A stretch of DNA of 64,000 nucleotides from Pseudomonadota bacterium (GTDB taxonomy: Bacteria > Pseudomonadota > Gammaproteobacteria > Steroidobacterales > Steroidobacteraceae): NCBI GenBank assembly GCA_018241525.1, contig JAFEDR010000001.1, forward strand, positions 372,001 to 436,000. The letters run 5' to 3'. A program made the translations under genes and the position numbers. Below, one piece after another: positions 16,404 to 25,635 of the stretch (position 1 is the stretch's first letter; each line of letters begins with the position of its first letter). The notes below the pieces were generated by a model that was given only the letters and a program-made list of their open reading frames with translations, searched no databases and was not told the DNA's origin.

Positions 16404-18935
16404 ATGAAGGCCTCCAGCTCGATCGACACCCTCACTGCCGGCTCGCGGCGACGCGCGCTCCGCGGCGCGCTGCGCACGTTCGCGAGCCTCGCGCTCGTCT
16501 CCGTGCTCGCCGCCTGCGGCGCCGGCAGCGTGCAGACCGCGCCCAATCCGGTGACGCCGCCGACATCTACCGGCCAGGCCTACAACGGCCCGGCACCGGC
16601 GAGCGCCGACGTCCAGGCCTTCGTCGTCAATTTCTGGAACAACGTCAAGGGCACCGATCGCTGTGGAGCGTGCCACATCCAGGGCAACCAGAGCCCGATG
16701 TTCGCGCGCAATGACGACGTCAACCTGGCGTACCAGGCGGCACAGACGGTCGTTGACCTCACGAATCCGGGCAACTCGACCATCGTGGCGAAGGTGTCCG
16801 GCGGGCATCACTGCTGGCTCGCGAGCACGCAGGCGTGCGGCGACACGATGACGACCTGGATCCGGAACTGGGCCGGCGTGACGCTGGGCGCCTCGAAGGC
16901 GCAGATCCAGCTCGTGGCGCCGACGCTGGCGGATGCCGGCGGGTCGCGCACGTTCCCGACCAGCTCGCAGCTCTTCTCGCAGACGGTCTACCCGCTGCTC
17001 ACGCAATACTGCTCGCGCTGCCACTCGCCGTCGGCGGTGACCGCCCAGTCGCCGTACTTCGCGCAGGCCGATGTCGATGCTGCCTACGCGGCGGCCCAGC
17101 CGAAGATGAACCTCGACACGCCCACGCTGTCGCGCTTCTACGTCCGGCTGCACAACGAGTTCCACAACTGCTGGGGCGGCGACTGTGCCGCGGCCTCGGC
17201 GCAGATGCTCGCCGCGATCCAGGCGTTCGCTAACGGCGTGCCGGTCACGCAGGTTGACCCGGCCTGGGTGCTGTCGAAGGCGCTCACGATGTACGACGGC
17301 GTCGTCGACAACGGCGGCACTCGCGTCGAGACCGGCCTGATCGCCAAGTTCGAGTTCAAGACCGGTACCGGCACGGTGGCGTACGACACCAGCGGCGTCG
17401 AACCGGCGCTCAACCTCGACATGACCGGTGACGTGACCTGGGTCGGCGGCTGGGGCGTGCAGGTGCAGAACAAGGGCAAGCTGCAGGGCACGACCACCGG
17501 CAGCGCCAAGCTGCACGACATGATCCTGCAGACTGGCGAGTACAGCATCGAGGCCTGGGTCGCGCCCGCGAACGTCACCCAGACGAATGCCTACATCGTC
17601 TCGTATTCCGGTGGCACCACCCAGCGCAACTTCACGCTGGGCCAGACGATGTACAACTACGATGCATTCCTGCGCAGCACGAACACGAACGCGAACGGCC
17701 AGCCGGAATTCTCGACGCCGTCGGCGCAGCAGGTCCTGCAGGCGACGCTGCAGCACGTGGTGATGACCAATGACCCGGTGAACGGCCGGCAGATCTACGT
17801 CAACGGCGCGCTGGTGGCGAGCGGCGATCCGCAGAAGGGCGGTTCGTTGTCGCAGTGGGATAACACGTTTGCGCTGGTGCTCGGCAACGAGGTTTCGTCG
17901 GATCGGCCCTTCAGCGGGCTGATCAAGATGGTCGCAATCTACAACCGGGCGATGCCGGCGGCCGATGTGCAGGCGAACTTCGCCGCAGGCGTCGGCGAGC
18001 GCTACTACCTCCTGTTCAACCTGGACAAGTGGACCGCGCTCAGCCAGACGTACGTGATGTTCGAAGTCTCGCAGTACGACAGCTACTCGTACCTATTCAA
18101 CAAGCCGGTCTTCCTGAGCCTCGACCCGAACACCACGTTCAGCGGCGTCGTCGTCAAGGGCATGCGCATTGGCATCAACGGCGGCGAGGCGCCGGTGGGC
18201 CAGGCCTATGCGCCGCTCAATACGACCGTCAGCGGCCAGGGCTTCGATCCGACCACGAGCCCGATCAGCGCAGTCGCGCTGTCGAGCGTCGGCACGACCA
18301 TCGCACTGCAGAAGGGACCGTCCTACGACCAGTTCTTCCTGACCTTTGAGCAGCTCGGTTCGGCAACCAACGTGCATACCGACCCGACGCCGATCGCGCC
18401 GATTCCGACCGACTCGCCGCGTCCGGCCGATATCGGCGTGCGGACCTTCGAGCGCATCAACAGCGCGCTGTCGACGATGACGACCGTGCCGAAGACCAAC
18501 GCGGCCGTCAGCGCTCTTTACAATAAGCTGCAGCAGTCTCTGCCGGCGACCCCGGACTTCCAGGGCTTTGTCGCCTCGCACCAGACGGCCATTGCGCAGC
18601 TGTCGATCCAGTACTGCGACGCGCTGGTTCGCGACCCGACGTTGAGCGCCGCCTACTTCCCAGGCGTCAACTTCGGCGCGGCGCCTGCGGTCGCCTACAA
18701 CGCGAGCGGCCGCGCCGCGCTGATCAATCCGCTGATCGGCCAGATGCTCTCCGCCAACGTCACGGCCGGCAAGTACGTCGCGACGCAGCCGAGCGCATCG
18801 ACGGTGACCACGGAACTCAATGCGCTGATCGACAAGCTGGTGGCCTCGGTCTCCGCCGACGCAACCGGGACGGCGACGATCGCCAAGGCGTCCTGCGCGG
18901 CGGTCGCCGGCAGCGCCGCGATGCTGGTGCAGTGA
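16404..18935 (+). CDS. Exported diheme cytochrome with LamG (concanavalin A-like) domain
   Basis: An 843-residue protein with an Arg-rich N-terminus and lipobox LAAC (about residue 34). Two heme c motifs are present: CGACH at 87-91 and CSRCH at 203-207; each sits in a similar repeat (FVVNFWNNVKGTDRCGACH and YPLLTQYCSRCHSP, both followed by a HxCW segment), suggesting internal duplication. A LamG-like fold covers about 310-535 (GEYSIEAWVAPANV, VNGALVASGDP, PFSGLIKMVAIYNRAMPAADV). The C-terminal 300 residues have no motif I know. The ATG at 16404 follows GGGAG; an upstream in-frame ATG lies inside the previous gene and is less likely. It probably forms a complex with the flanking exported proteins. 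Confidence 0.78.
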   Translation: MKASSSIDTLTAGSRRRALRGALRTFASLALVSVLAACGAGSVQTAPNPVTPPTSTGQAYNGPAPASADVQAFVVNFWNNVKGTDRCGACHIQGNQSPMFARNDDVNLAYQAAQTVVDLTNPGNSTIVAKVSGGHHCWLASTQACGDTMTTWIRNWAGVTLGASKAQIQLVAPTLADAGGSRTFPTSSQLFSQTVYPLLTQYCSRCHSPSAVTAQSPYFAQADVDAAYAAAQPKMNLDTPTLSRFYVRLHNEFHNCWGGDCAAASAQMLAAIQAFANGVPVTQVDPAWVLSKALTMYDGVVDNGGTRVETGLIAKFEFKTGTGTVAYDTSGVEPALNLDMTGDVTWVGGWGVQVQNKGKLQGTTTGSAKLHDMILQTGEYSIEAWVAPANVTQTNAYIVSYSGGTTQRNFTLGQTMYNYDAFLRSTNTNANGQPEFSTPSAQQVLQATLQHVVMTNDPVNGRQIYVNGALVASGDPQKGGSLSQWDNTFALVLGNEVSSDRPFSGLIKMVAIYNRAMPAADVQANFAAGVGERYYLLFNLDKWTALSQTYVMFEVSQYDSYSYLFNKPVFLSLDPNTTFSGVVVKGMRIGINGGEAPVGQAYAPLNTTVSGQGFDPTTSPISAVALSSVGTTIALQKGPSYDQFFLTFEQLGSATNVHTDPTPIAPIPTDSPRPADIGVRTFERINSALSTMTTVPKTNAAVSALYNKLQQSLPATPDFQGFVASHQTAIAQLSIQYCDALVRDPTLSAAYFPGVNFGAAPAVAYNASGRAALINPLIGQMLSANVTAGKYVATQPSASTVTTELNALIDKLVASVSADATGTATIAKASCAAVAGSAAMLVQ

Positions 18936-18957
18936 CGGGACTATCGAGGCAATCACC

Positions 18958-20571
18958 ATGATCATCCGTAACAAACCCCCGCGGGGCCTCCAGCTCAACG
19001 AGCCGATCCGCCACCGCGACGCGCACAAGCGTCCGGTGTCGCGGCGCGACTTCATCGCGCAAGGCTTCATGACAGGCTCGGCGACGGTCATGGCGCCGGC
19101 GGCCCTCAGCCTGCTGCTGAATCCGCAGCGGGCAATGGCCCTCGATTCGGACATCCTGGCCCAGAAGATCGCCTGCGGGATCACCGGGGGCGCCGGCAAG
19201 ATTCCGTTCATCTGCTTCGACCTGGCCGGTGGCGGCAACATCGCCGGCTCGAACGTGCTGATTGGCGGAGCCGGCGGGCAGCAGGACTTCCTGACCACGG
19301 CGGCCTACGGGAAGATGGGCTTGCCCGGCACCATGGTGCCAAACGCATCTGCTACCGGTACGAACATCGAGAGTCGGCTGGGCCTGCTGTTTCACATCGA
19401 TAGCGCGCACGCCCGCGGCATCATCGAGCGGACGTCGGCGGCGACGCAGGCGAACGTCAATGGCGTCGTGATCCCGGCGCTGTCCAACAACGACACAAAC
19501 ACCAACCCGCACAACCCGATGTACGGCATCGCCCAGGCGGGCGCGAAGGGCGAGCTGCTGACGCTGATCGGGTCGCAGCCTTCGACCTCGGGCGGCAATT
19601 CGATGGCGCCACTGTCGATGGTGAATCCGGCGCTGACGCCGACGGTCGTCACGCAGGCGAGCAACGTGACCGGCCTCGTCGACACGGGCGTCCTCGGGCA
19701 GCTGTTCGCGAATCCCGCCGATGCCGTGTCCGTGCTTGAATCGATGTCGCGGATCAGCGGCCAGAAGTTCGGCAACGTGTCGACGCAGCTCGCCATGGAT
19801 TCGAGTGTGAAGTCCGCAGCCAACTGCAACTACGTGAAGTCGGCTTACCTGGCGGAGAACTTCTCCAATCCGGCGGCTCTGAACCCCGACCTCGACCCAC
19901 AGATCGTCGACCAGACGTCCACGCGCGGCAGCGGCATCTTCAGCCAGGCGGAGTACCAGAGCGACTCCGAGTTCCAGAAGACGGCGGCGATCATGAAGAT
20001 GGTCGTGAATGGCTACGCCGGTGCCGGTACGGTCACGCTGGGCGGTTACGACTACCATGGCCAGGGCCGCTCCACGGGCGAGATCCGTGACCTGCGAGCG
20101 GGTCGCTGCATTGGCGCCTGCCTGGAGTACGCGGCGCGCATGCAGAAGCCGCTGATGGTCTACGTGTTTAGCGACGGCGGCATTTCGGCGAATGGCCAGG
20201 TCGATTCTTCGGTCGACGGGCGCAACAAATTCATGTGGACGAGCGACAACGAGTCGGTGGCGGCGACCTACTTCCTGGTCTACAACCCGGGTGGCCGGCC
20301 GCAGCTGCTGGACGGCGCTGGCGGTCTGCCAGCGGCGAGGCACCAGCAGATCGGGTCCTATACGCCGGACGGTTCGGTGAACTCGGCCTCGAGCCCGGCG
20401 GCGAACAACGTGCTGCTGCTGGTGCAGACGGTGCTGCTGAACTACATGGCCCTGCACGGCCAGCAGGCGCAGTTTCCGCAGGTCTTCCCGGACCAGGCGC
20501 TCGGTACGGGCTCGGCGCTCGATGCGCTGACGGCCTTTGCGCCGATCGTCAACGGCAAGATCGGCGGCTGA
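18958..20571 (+). CDS. Tat-exported DUF1501-like protein
   Basis: A 537-residue protein with a twin-arginine-type leader (PVSRRDFIAQGF at about residues 26-37, then a hydrophobic stretch to about 62). The body resembles DUF1501 / alkaline-phosphatase-fold proteins commonly paired with planctomycete-type cytochromes: FICFDLAGGGNIAGSNVLIG near the start of the mature part, GGYDYHGQGRSTGEIRDLR in the middle (compare DxHxxQ motifs in DUF1501) and YVFSDGGISANGQVD. Similar proteins are sometimes labelled as a general secretion factor, a label I see no support for. It is translated 22 bases after the LamG cytochrome, with a GAGG ribosome binding site. Tat export implies cytoplasmic folding or a bound cofactor. 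Confidence 0.75.
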   Translation: MIIRNKPPRGLQLNEPIRHRDAHKRPVSRRDFIAQGFMTGSATVMAPAALSLLLNPQRAMALDSDILAQKIACGITGGAGKIPFICFDLAGGGNIAGSNVLIGGAGGQQDFLTTAAYGKMGLPGTMVPNASATGTNIESRLGLLFHIDSAHARGIIERTSAATQANVNGVVIPALSNNDTNTNPHNPMYGIAQAGAKGELLTLIGSQPSTSGGNSMAPLSMVNPALTPTVVTQASNVTGLVDTGVLGQLFANPADAVSVLESMSRISGQKFGNVSTQLAMDSSVKSAANCNYVKSAYLAENFSNPAALNPDLDPQIVDQTSTRGSGIFSQAEYQSDSEFQKTAAIMKMVVNGYAGAGTVTLGGYDYHGQGRSTGEIRDLRAGRCIGACLEYAARMQKPLMVYVFSDGGISANGQVDSSVDGRNKFMWTSDNESVAATYFLVYNPGGRPQLLDGAGGLPAARHQQIGSYTPDGSVNSASSPAANNVLLLVQTVLLNYMALHGQQAQFPQVFPDQALGTGSALDALTAFAPIVNGKIGG

Positions 20572-20640
20572 GCCTCGTCGAGGCGCACGGCGGGGCCGGC
20601 GCGGGCTGCGCCCGTCGCGCCGTTGCGGCATGCTGTCGGC

Positions 20641-22005
20641 ATGACGCCGGACGCGGCCACCGCTGATTTCCAGTGCCCACGCTGCCGGCACGAGCGTCTG
20701 GCACGCGGGATATCCGGATGGTCATGCCAGGCATGCGGCGTCGACTTCCCGATCGTCGGCGGCATCCCGTGGCTGTTCCCGGACCCGGCCTTCAGTCTCG
20801 GCGAGTGGCGCAACCGGCTGACGCTCTACCTCGAAGAGTTCCGTGCGGCCGAGCGGGCCGCTGAGGCGAGTCTGGCGGCCGCGGAGCGGCGCTCGACGCG
20901 CGACCGATTGCTGGCCCTGCTCGCCGGATACCGGGGTCAGGGCAGGCTCGTGCGCAGTCTGTGCGAGCCTCTGTCGTTGCCGACCCTGCCGCTGCCGCAC
21001 GCGACCCCGTTGGCGTTCGGCACGCGCCTGCCGCTCAGCCAGGACCTGCATTCCTACTACGTGAATGTCCACCGGGACTGGAGTTGGGGCGCCGCCGAGA
21101 ACGCCGCATCTCATGCCATCGTGGCGGATGCGCTGGGGTCGCCCGTCGGGCGCGTGCTGGTGCTCGGCGCCGGCGCCTGCCGGCTCGCCTACGACCTGCA
21201 TCAGGCCGGGGCACAGGCGCAGACGGTCGCGCTCGACATCAATCCCTTGCTGCTCTTCGTGGCCGCCCGGCTGCTGGCGGGTGAGCCCGTCAGGCTCTAT
21301 GAATTTCCGATCGCGCCGCTGCGGGGTCTCGACGTCGCCGTCGAGCGCGAGCTTCGTGCGCCGGCGCCGGCACGCCCCGGGCTCCACCTCGTCTTTGCGG
21401 ATGCGTGGCGGGCGCCGTTCGCCGCGCAGAGTTTCGATGCGGTCCTCACGCCATGGCTGATCGACATCGTCGAGATCGATCTCCCGGCGATTGCCGCGGC
21501 GGTCAACCGCCTGCTGGTCCCCGGTGGTCGCTGGGTGAATTTCGGCTCGCTGGCCTTCCCGTGGCGCGAGCCGTCGCGCCAGTACGGCCCGGACGAACTC
21601 GCCGACATTGCGCAGGAGTCGGGCTTCGAAGTCGTGCGCCAGGCCGACGCGTCGCTGCCGTACATGCAATCGCCGGCCAGCCGCCACGGTCGGGTCGAGA
21701 CCGTCGCGGTGCTCGCGGCCGACAAGCGTCAGCGCGCGCCTCGCGACGCGGACGAGACCGGCGTGCCGAACTGGTTGCTCGATCCGAGTGTGCCCGTGCC
21801 GCGCACGCAGTCCTTTGCGCTGGCAGCCGATGCCACGCGGATTCAGGCCGTCGTGCTTGCGCTGGTCGACGGTCGCCGATCCATGCGGGAGGTTGCGAGC
21901 ATTCTGGTCGAGCAGCGGCTGCTGCCGGAGCCGCAGGCCTCGAGCGCCGTCCGCGGCTTGCTCGAGCGTATGCATCGCAGCGGCGAGCGTGGCGAACGCG
22001 CGTGA
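20641..22005 (+). CDS. Zinc-ribbon SAM-dependent methyltransferase with PqqD-like C-terminus
   Basis: A cytosolic protein of 454 residues with three parts. Residues 12-32 form a Trm112-like zinc ribbon (CPRC and CQAC, Cys12, 15, 29, 32). The class I methyltransferase core has motif I VLVLGAGACRLAYDL near 174-188, acidic ALDINPLL, and LLVPGGRWVNFGSLAFPW, resembling N2227/carnosine-type methyltransferases. The last 70 residues (VVLALVDGRRSMREVASILV) look like a small winged-helix, PqqD-like module that could bind a peptide. The substrate is unknown. It sits between the cytochrome run and the TPR-motor operon. An upstream in-frame ATG at 20623 is possible; neither has a clear ribosome binding site. 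Confidence 0.75.
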   Translation: MTPDAATADFQCPRCRHERLARGISGWSCQACGVDFPIVGGIPWLFPDPAFSLGEWRNRLTLYLEEFRAAERAAEASLAAAERRSTRDRLLALLAGYRGQGRLVRSLCEPLSLPTLPLPHATPLAFGTRLPLSQDLHSYYVNVHRDWSWGAAENAASHAIVADALGSPVGRVLVLGAGACRLAYDLHQAGAQAQTVALDINPLLLFVAARLLAGEPVRLYEFPIAPLRGLDVAVERELRAPAPARPGLHLVFADAWRAPFAAQSFDAVLTPWLIDIVEIDLPAIAAAVNRLLVPGGRWVNFGSLAFPWREPSRQYGPDELADIAQESGFEVVRQADASLPYMQSPASRHGRVETVAVLAADKRQRAPRDADETGVPNWLLDPSVPVPRTQSFALAADATRIQAVVLALVDGRRSMREVASILVEQRLLPEPQASSAVRGLLERMHRSGERGERA

Positions 22006-22377
22006 CGCGGCTCACGCTCGCGGCGTGCATTCAAGGCTGCTCCTGTCGCCATCCGGCGACGCACTGACATTCAAAACTGCGCCGCCGCCGTTTTTGTGAA
22101 GCGGCCATCATTCTCGATTGGCGCCGCGCGTTGACAGTGCCCGGCGTGCGTGCGAGCTTTACAAAATCTGCCAAGGGCAAACTCGTCGCGAGGCGAGCAC
22201 GCAAAACCACCGGTCCGTCCGCGTACGGACAGCGGGGTTGCCGCGAGCGGTTGCCGGCGTCGCGTCGGCGGCCCGCGCGACGCCCTGTGACCGGTGACGC
22301 GCACCGCGCATGAACGGTGCTGCCCGCGGAGCAGTGACTTGGAGCGAGTGGCGACGGTGGACTGGCGGGTACTCCAG
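22006..22377. other. Intergenic region before the TPR-motor operon
   Basis: A gap of 372 bases. A consensus TTGACA at 22131-22136 and AT-rich TACAAAAT at 22160-22167 are the only promoter-like elements, but their spacing (23 bases) is too long for a standard sigma-70 promoter, so an activator or another sigma factor may be involved. A run TTTTTG at 22091-22096 follows a GC-rich stretch and might be a weak terminator for the methyltransferase gene. Otherwise I see no gene. The next gene could also start at a GTG (22348) preceded by GGAG. Confidence 0.4.
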
Positions 22378-22917
22378 ATGTCTGGTCTTCGGCGGCGAGC
22401 TGCGGCGTGCGTGATCGCGGCGGCGCTCGCCCTCGCCGGAGGAATGGTGTCCGTCGACGCCGCGCGCGCGGCGGGCCGCCACCCGCTGATCGGCAAGCAA
22501 GCACCCGAGCTCGTGCAGCGCCTGTTCTCCGGGCCGGGTCGCAACTTCCGACTGTCGGAGCGTCGTGGCGAAGTCGTGGTGATCGGCTTCTGGACCAGCT
22601 GGTGCGGCTCGTGCCGCGCGTATCTCGAGCGACTGGCGAAGCTCGATGCGACGTACGGCAAGGCAGGGCTGGTGGTCGTGGGCGTCAGCCTCGACGACGA
22701 TCCGGCACGCGCAGAGTCGCTCGCCCGCGCCGTCGGTGCGAGGTTTCGCAACGGCGTCGACCTCAGCAAGCAGGCGGGGCGCAATTTCGCGGTGCCGGAT
22801 GTGCCGCTGACGTTGCTTATCGACCGCGCGGGCGTGGTGCGTTTCGCCCACGGTGAACTCGACGCCGCCGGTGACGCCGACCTGGTCGGCGAGCTCCGGC
22901 GGCTCCTGGACGAGTAG
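22378..22917 (+). CDS. TlpA-like exported thioredoxin-fold protein (CGSC)
   Basis: A 179-residue protein with a signal peptide (about 1-31) and a redoxin/TlpA fold: IGKQAPELVQRLFSG, VVVIGFWTSWCGSCRAYLER with active site CGSC, and the cis-proline segment VPDVPLTLLIDRAG. It probably works as a thiol-disulfide protein in the periplasm. It leads the plus-strand operon that ends at 32231 or later. The start is uncertain: the ATG at 22378 gives a tidy signal peptide, whereas the GTG at 22348 has a stronger ribosome binding site (GGAG) and would add ten residues. It differs from the CEPC TlpA at 10 kb, so the two may have different clients. Confidence 0.85.
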   Translation: MSGLRRRAAACVIAAALALAGGMVSVDAARAAGRHPLIGKQAPELVQRLFSGPGRNFRLSERRGEVVVIGFWTSWCGSCRAYLERLAKLDATYGKAGLVVVGVSLDDDPARAESLARAVGARFRNGVDLSKQAGRNFAVPDVPLTLLIDRAGVVRFAHGELDAAGDADLVGELRRLLDE

Positions 22918-23080
22918 CGAGGCGATTCATGGACAGCCCCCGCATTGCGGTCGCGATGTTGGATTGTGGTCGGAATCCGCGCAGGCGGCCGGTGGCCGCG
23001 CGTATGCCCTCGTGGGCGACGCGCTGGTTCGTGTGGATCACCAGGGTGCTGTTGCGCCCCTGAAGAAAAAGGCCCGGACG

Positions 23081-23674
23081 ATGGCAAGCAAGACTGGTCT
23101 CGGATTGTGGATGCGGGCGGCGGTGGGCTGCCTGCTGCTGCTCGGCGTCGCCGGCGCGCGCGCGGAGGACCCGGCGCCGGCGCCCGCGGCGGAACCCGCA
23201 GCTCCGCCGGCAGCCGCGAGCGGTGACTTCAAGAGCCTCGACAACGAGGTTCAGGGCCTCAAGAAGGAAGTGCTCGACCTCAATCGGGATCTGTTCGTCC
23301 TGGAGGAGGAGCTGCTGTTCCCGGCGAATACGCAGATCGCGGTATTCCTCTCGATGGACGTCGGCACGTTCTTCGAACTCGACTCGGTGCAAATCCGCGT
23401 GGACAACAAGGAAGTCGCGAACTACCTGTATACCGACCGGGAGGTCGAGGCGCTCAATCGCGGCGGCGTGCACCGCGTCTACATCGGCAATCTCAAGACC
23501 GGCAAGCACGAGCTGGTCGCCTTCTTCACTGGCAAGGGACCGCACGAGCGCGACTACAAGCGCGGCGCCAATCTGTCCTTCGAGAAGGGTGTCGGAGCCA
23601 AGTACCTGGAGCTCAAGATTTCCGACCGGCAGAGCGCGCAGCAGCCCGAGTTCAAGGTCAAGGAGTGGGAGTGA
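23081..23674 (+). CDS. Exported coiled-coil protein of unknown function
   Basis: A 197-residue protein with a signal peptide (about 1-28, ending ARAED), an Ala/Pro linker to about residue 48, a short predicted coiled coil (SLDNEVQGLKKEVLDLNRDL) and a C-terminal beta-rich domain (TQIAVFLSMDVGTFFELDSV, HRVYIGNLKTGKHELVAFFT). It has no enzyme motif. Its stop overlaps the start of the following TPR gene (GTGA), so it is part of the same translationally coupled operon and is probably a structural part of the envelope assembly. I do not recognise a functional name. The 163-base gap from the thioredoxin gene could hold an internal promoter. Confidence 0.75.
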   Translation: MASKTGLGLWMRAAVGCLLLLGVAGARAEDPAPAPAAEPAAPPAAASGDFKSLDNEVQGLKKEVLDLNRDLFVLEEELLFPANTQIAVFLSMDVGTFFELDSVQIRVDNKEVANYLYTDREVEALNRGGVHRVYIGNLKTGKHELVAFFTGKGPHERDYKRGANLSFEKGVGAKYLELKISDRQSAQQPEFKVKEWE

Positions 23675-25635
23675 GTCGAGTGGGCATCGCGTCGTGCGCT
23701 GCCCGCTGGCGGCGGGCGCTCGCGCTCGCCGGCCTGCTGGCATTCGCGCCGGCGGCTATCATGGCCGCCCCGGCGGCCAAGCGACCGGCCACCCCCGGTG
23801 CGCTGCCGGCCGTCAAGGTCCGCGATCTGTATTACGGCGACGTACTCTTCTATTTCTACCAGGATGACTACTTCGCGGCGCTGACGCGGCTGACCGCGGC
23901 GCAGCAGCAGGGACGGCTAGCGCACCACGAGGCCGACGCCGAGCTGCTGCTGGGTGGGCTCTACCTCTCGCTTGGCCAGCATCGGGAGGCCGGGCAGATC
24001 TTCTCGGAGGTATTGAACCGACCTGGCGTTCCGCAGCCAGTGCGCGACCGGGCGCGGTTCTTCCTCGGCAAGGTCTGGTACCAGCGAGGTTACTTCGACA
24101 AGGCGGCCGACACGCTCGAGGCAGCCGGCAAAGCCGGCCTCACGCCCTCGATGGACGCCGAGCGACGCATGCTGCTCGCGCAGGCGCTCCTGTACCAGGG
24201 CAAATACCCTGCGGCCATCGCGGTACTCGACAACTGGAAGGGCCCGGTCACGTGGCAGGCCTACGCCAAGTTCAACCTCGGCGTCGCCTTCGTGCGCAAC
24301 GGCCAGCTGGAGGCCGGTGCCCGCCTGCTCGATGAGATCGGCCAGATCGACAAGAGCAATCGCGAGCTGGACGCGCTGCGCGACAAGGCCAACCTGGCGC
24401 TCGGCTACGCGATGCTCCAGGCGAACCGCCCGACCGACGCACGGCCGGTGCTCGAACGCGTCCGACTGGACGGACCGCTGTCGACGAAAGCGCTGCTCGG
24501 CGTCGGCTGGGCAGCGAGCGATACGCAACAGTACCGCGAGGCGCTGGTGCCCTGGCTGGAGCTGCACGGCCGCAACATGCTCGACGCGGCGGTCCAGGAG
24601 AGCTACCTCGCCGTCCCGTATGCCTACGGGAAGCTGAACGCGAATCGCCAGGCGTCGGAGTACTACGAAGCCGCGATTCGCGAGTTCTCGACGGAGACCA
24701 CGCGCATCGACGAATCGATCGCTGCGATCCGGCGTGGCACGATGCTGGACACGATCGTCAAGAACGAGTCGCGCAGCCAGCTCGGGTGGTTCTGGCAGCT
24801 CAGCCGGCTGCCCGACGCGCCGGAGTCGCGCTACCTGTACCACCTGCTGGCGCAAAATGACTTCCAGGAAGGACTGAAGAACTTCCGGGTGCTGCGCTAT
24901 CTCGACCGGAACCTCGACGCCTGGTCGACCAGCGTCGAGGCCTTCGACGACATGCTGGCGACACGTCGCGAACGCTATGAGCGCCGCCTGCCGGAGGTGC
25001 TCGCGAAGCTGCAGACGGTCGATCTCGAAGACCTGCAGCGCCAGCGCACCGAAATCGAGTCGAAGGTCATGAGCGCCGAGAACAATGGCGACGTGGCGGC
25101 GCTCGGCACGCCGCACGAGCGCGAAATGTGGGCGCAGGTCGAGCAGATGGAAAGCGTGCTGGCAACGGCGGGTAGCGACCCTGACCTCGAGGATACCCGC
25201 GACAAGGTCAGGCTGGTGCGCGGGGTTCTTTACTGGGAGATGGCCGACGGCTTCAAGGCGCGCGCCTGGAATGTGCGCAAGGGCGTTCGCGAGGTGTCGC
25301 AGGCGCTGCGTGACACCGAGAAGCGCTGGTCGCTGGTGCAAGAGGCCAAGCAGGCCGTTCCGGATCGCAACGGCGAATTTGGCGAGCGGATTGCGGCGCT
25401 CCGCCCGCGGATTGCGGCCGCGCGCGAGCGGCTCGCGTCGCTGCAGAAGGCGCAGGCTGACTATCTTGCTGACATTGCCGTTCGCGAGCTCGAGTCGCAA
25501 AAGGAGCGCATCTCGACCTACATGCTGCAGGCGCGGTACTCACTCGCGACGATCTACGATCGGGCATCGTCGGAGAGCGAGGCCAAGCGCGCTCCGCCGA
25601 CGCCCACCACGCCGCCACCGGATGGCGCGCGATGA
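23671..25635 (+). CDS. Exported TPR-repeat protein, Glt-like scaffold
   Basis: A protein of 654 residues with a signal peptide (about 8-33) and many TPR-like helical pairs from about residue 50 to 320 (YFAALTRLTAAQQQGRLAHH, LLLGGLYLSLGQHREAGQIF, FFLGKVWYQRGYFDKAADTL). The C-terminal third is highly charged helix with likely coiled coil (RPRIAAARERLASLQKAQAD) and a Pro-rich tail. TPR proteins of this size act as periplasmic scaffolds in Agl-Glt/Nfs-type machines. Possible GTG starts lie at 23665, 23671 and 23680; 23671 is chosen for its GTGA overlap with the previous stop and AAGGAG five bases upstream. It overlaps the next gene by ATGA. Confidence 0.82.
   Translation: MSRVGIASCAARWRRALALAGLLAFAPAAIMAAPAAKRPATPGALPAVKVRDLYYGDVLFYFYQDDYFAALTRLTAAQQQGRLAHHEADAELLLGGLYLSLGQHREAGQIFSEVLNRPGVPQPVRDRARFFLGKVWYQRGYFDKAADTLEAAGKAGLTPSMDAERRMLLAQALLYQGKYPAAIAVLDNWKGPVTWQAYAKFNLGVAFVRNGQLEAGARLLDEIGQIDKSNRELDALRDKANLALGYAMLQANRPTDARPVLERVRLDGPLSTKALLGVGWAASDTQQYREALVPWLELHGRNMLDAAVQESYLAVPYAYGKLNANRQASEYYEAAIREFSTETTRIDESIAAIRRGTMLDTIVKNESRSQLGWFWQLSRLPDAPESRYLYHLLAQNDFQEGLKNFRVLRYLDRNLDAWSTSVEAFDDMLATRRERYERRLPEVLAKLQTVDLEDLQRQRTEIESKVMSAENNGDVAALGTPHEREMWAQVEQMESVLATAGSDPDLEDTRDKVRLVRGVLYWEMADGFKARAWNVRKGVREVSQALRDTEKRWSLVQEAKQAVPDRNGEFGERIAALRPRIAAARERLASLQKAQADYLADIAVRELESQKERISTYMLQARYSLATIYDRASSESEAKRAPPTPTTPPPDGAR

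Noticed and set aside
12007-20571. Anammox hydrazine synthase operon
   Set aside because: Only an alpha-like protein is present; no beta or gamma subunits, no hydrazine dehydrogenase and no anammox lineage markers.
18958-20571. Secretion-system component (GspF-like label sometimes used for this family)
   Set aside because: The protein has a Tat-type leader and a DUF1501-like body, without GspF membrane helices.
22131-22167. Standard sigma-70 promoter for the TPR operon
   Set aside because: TTGACA is consensus but the nearest -10-like TACAAA is 23 bases away, outside the normal range.
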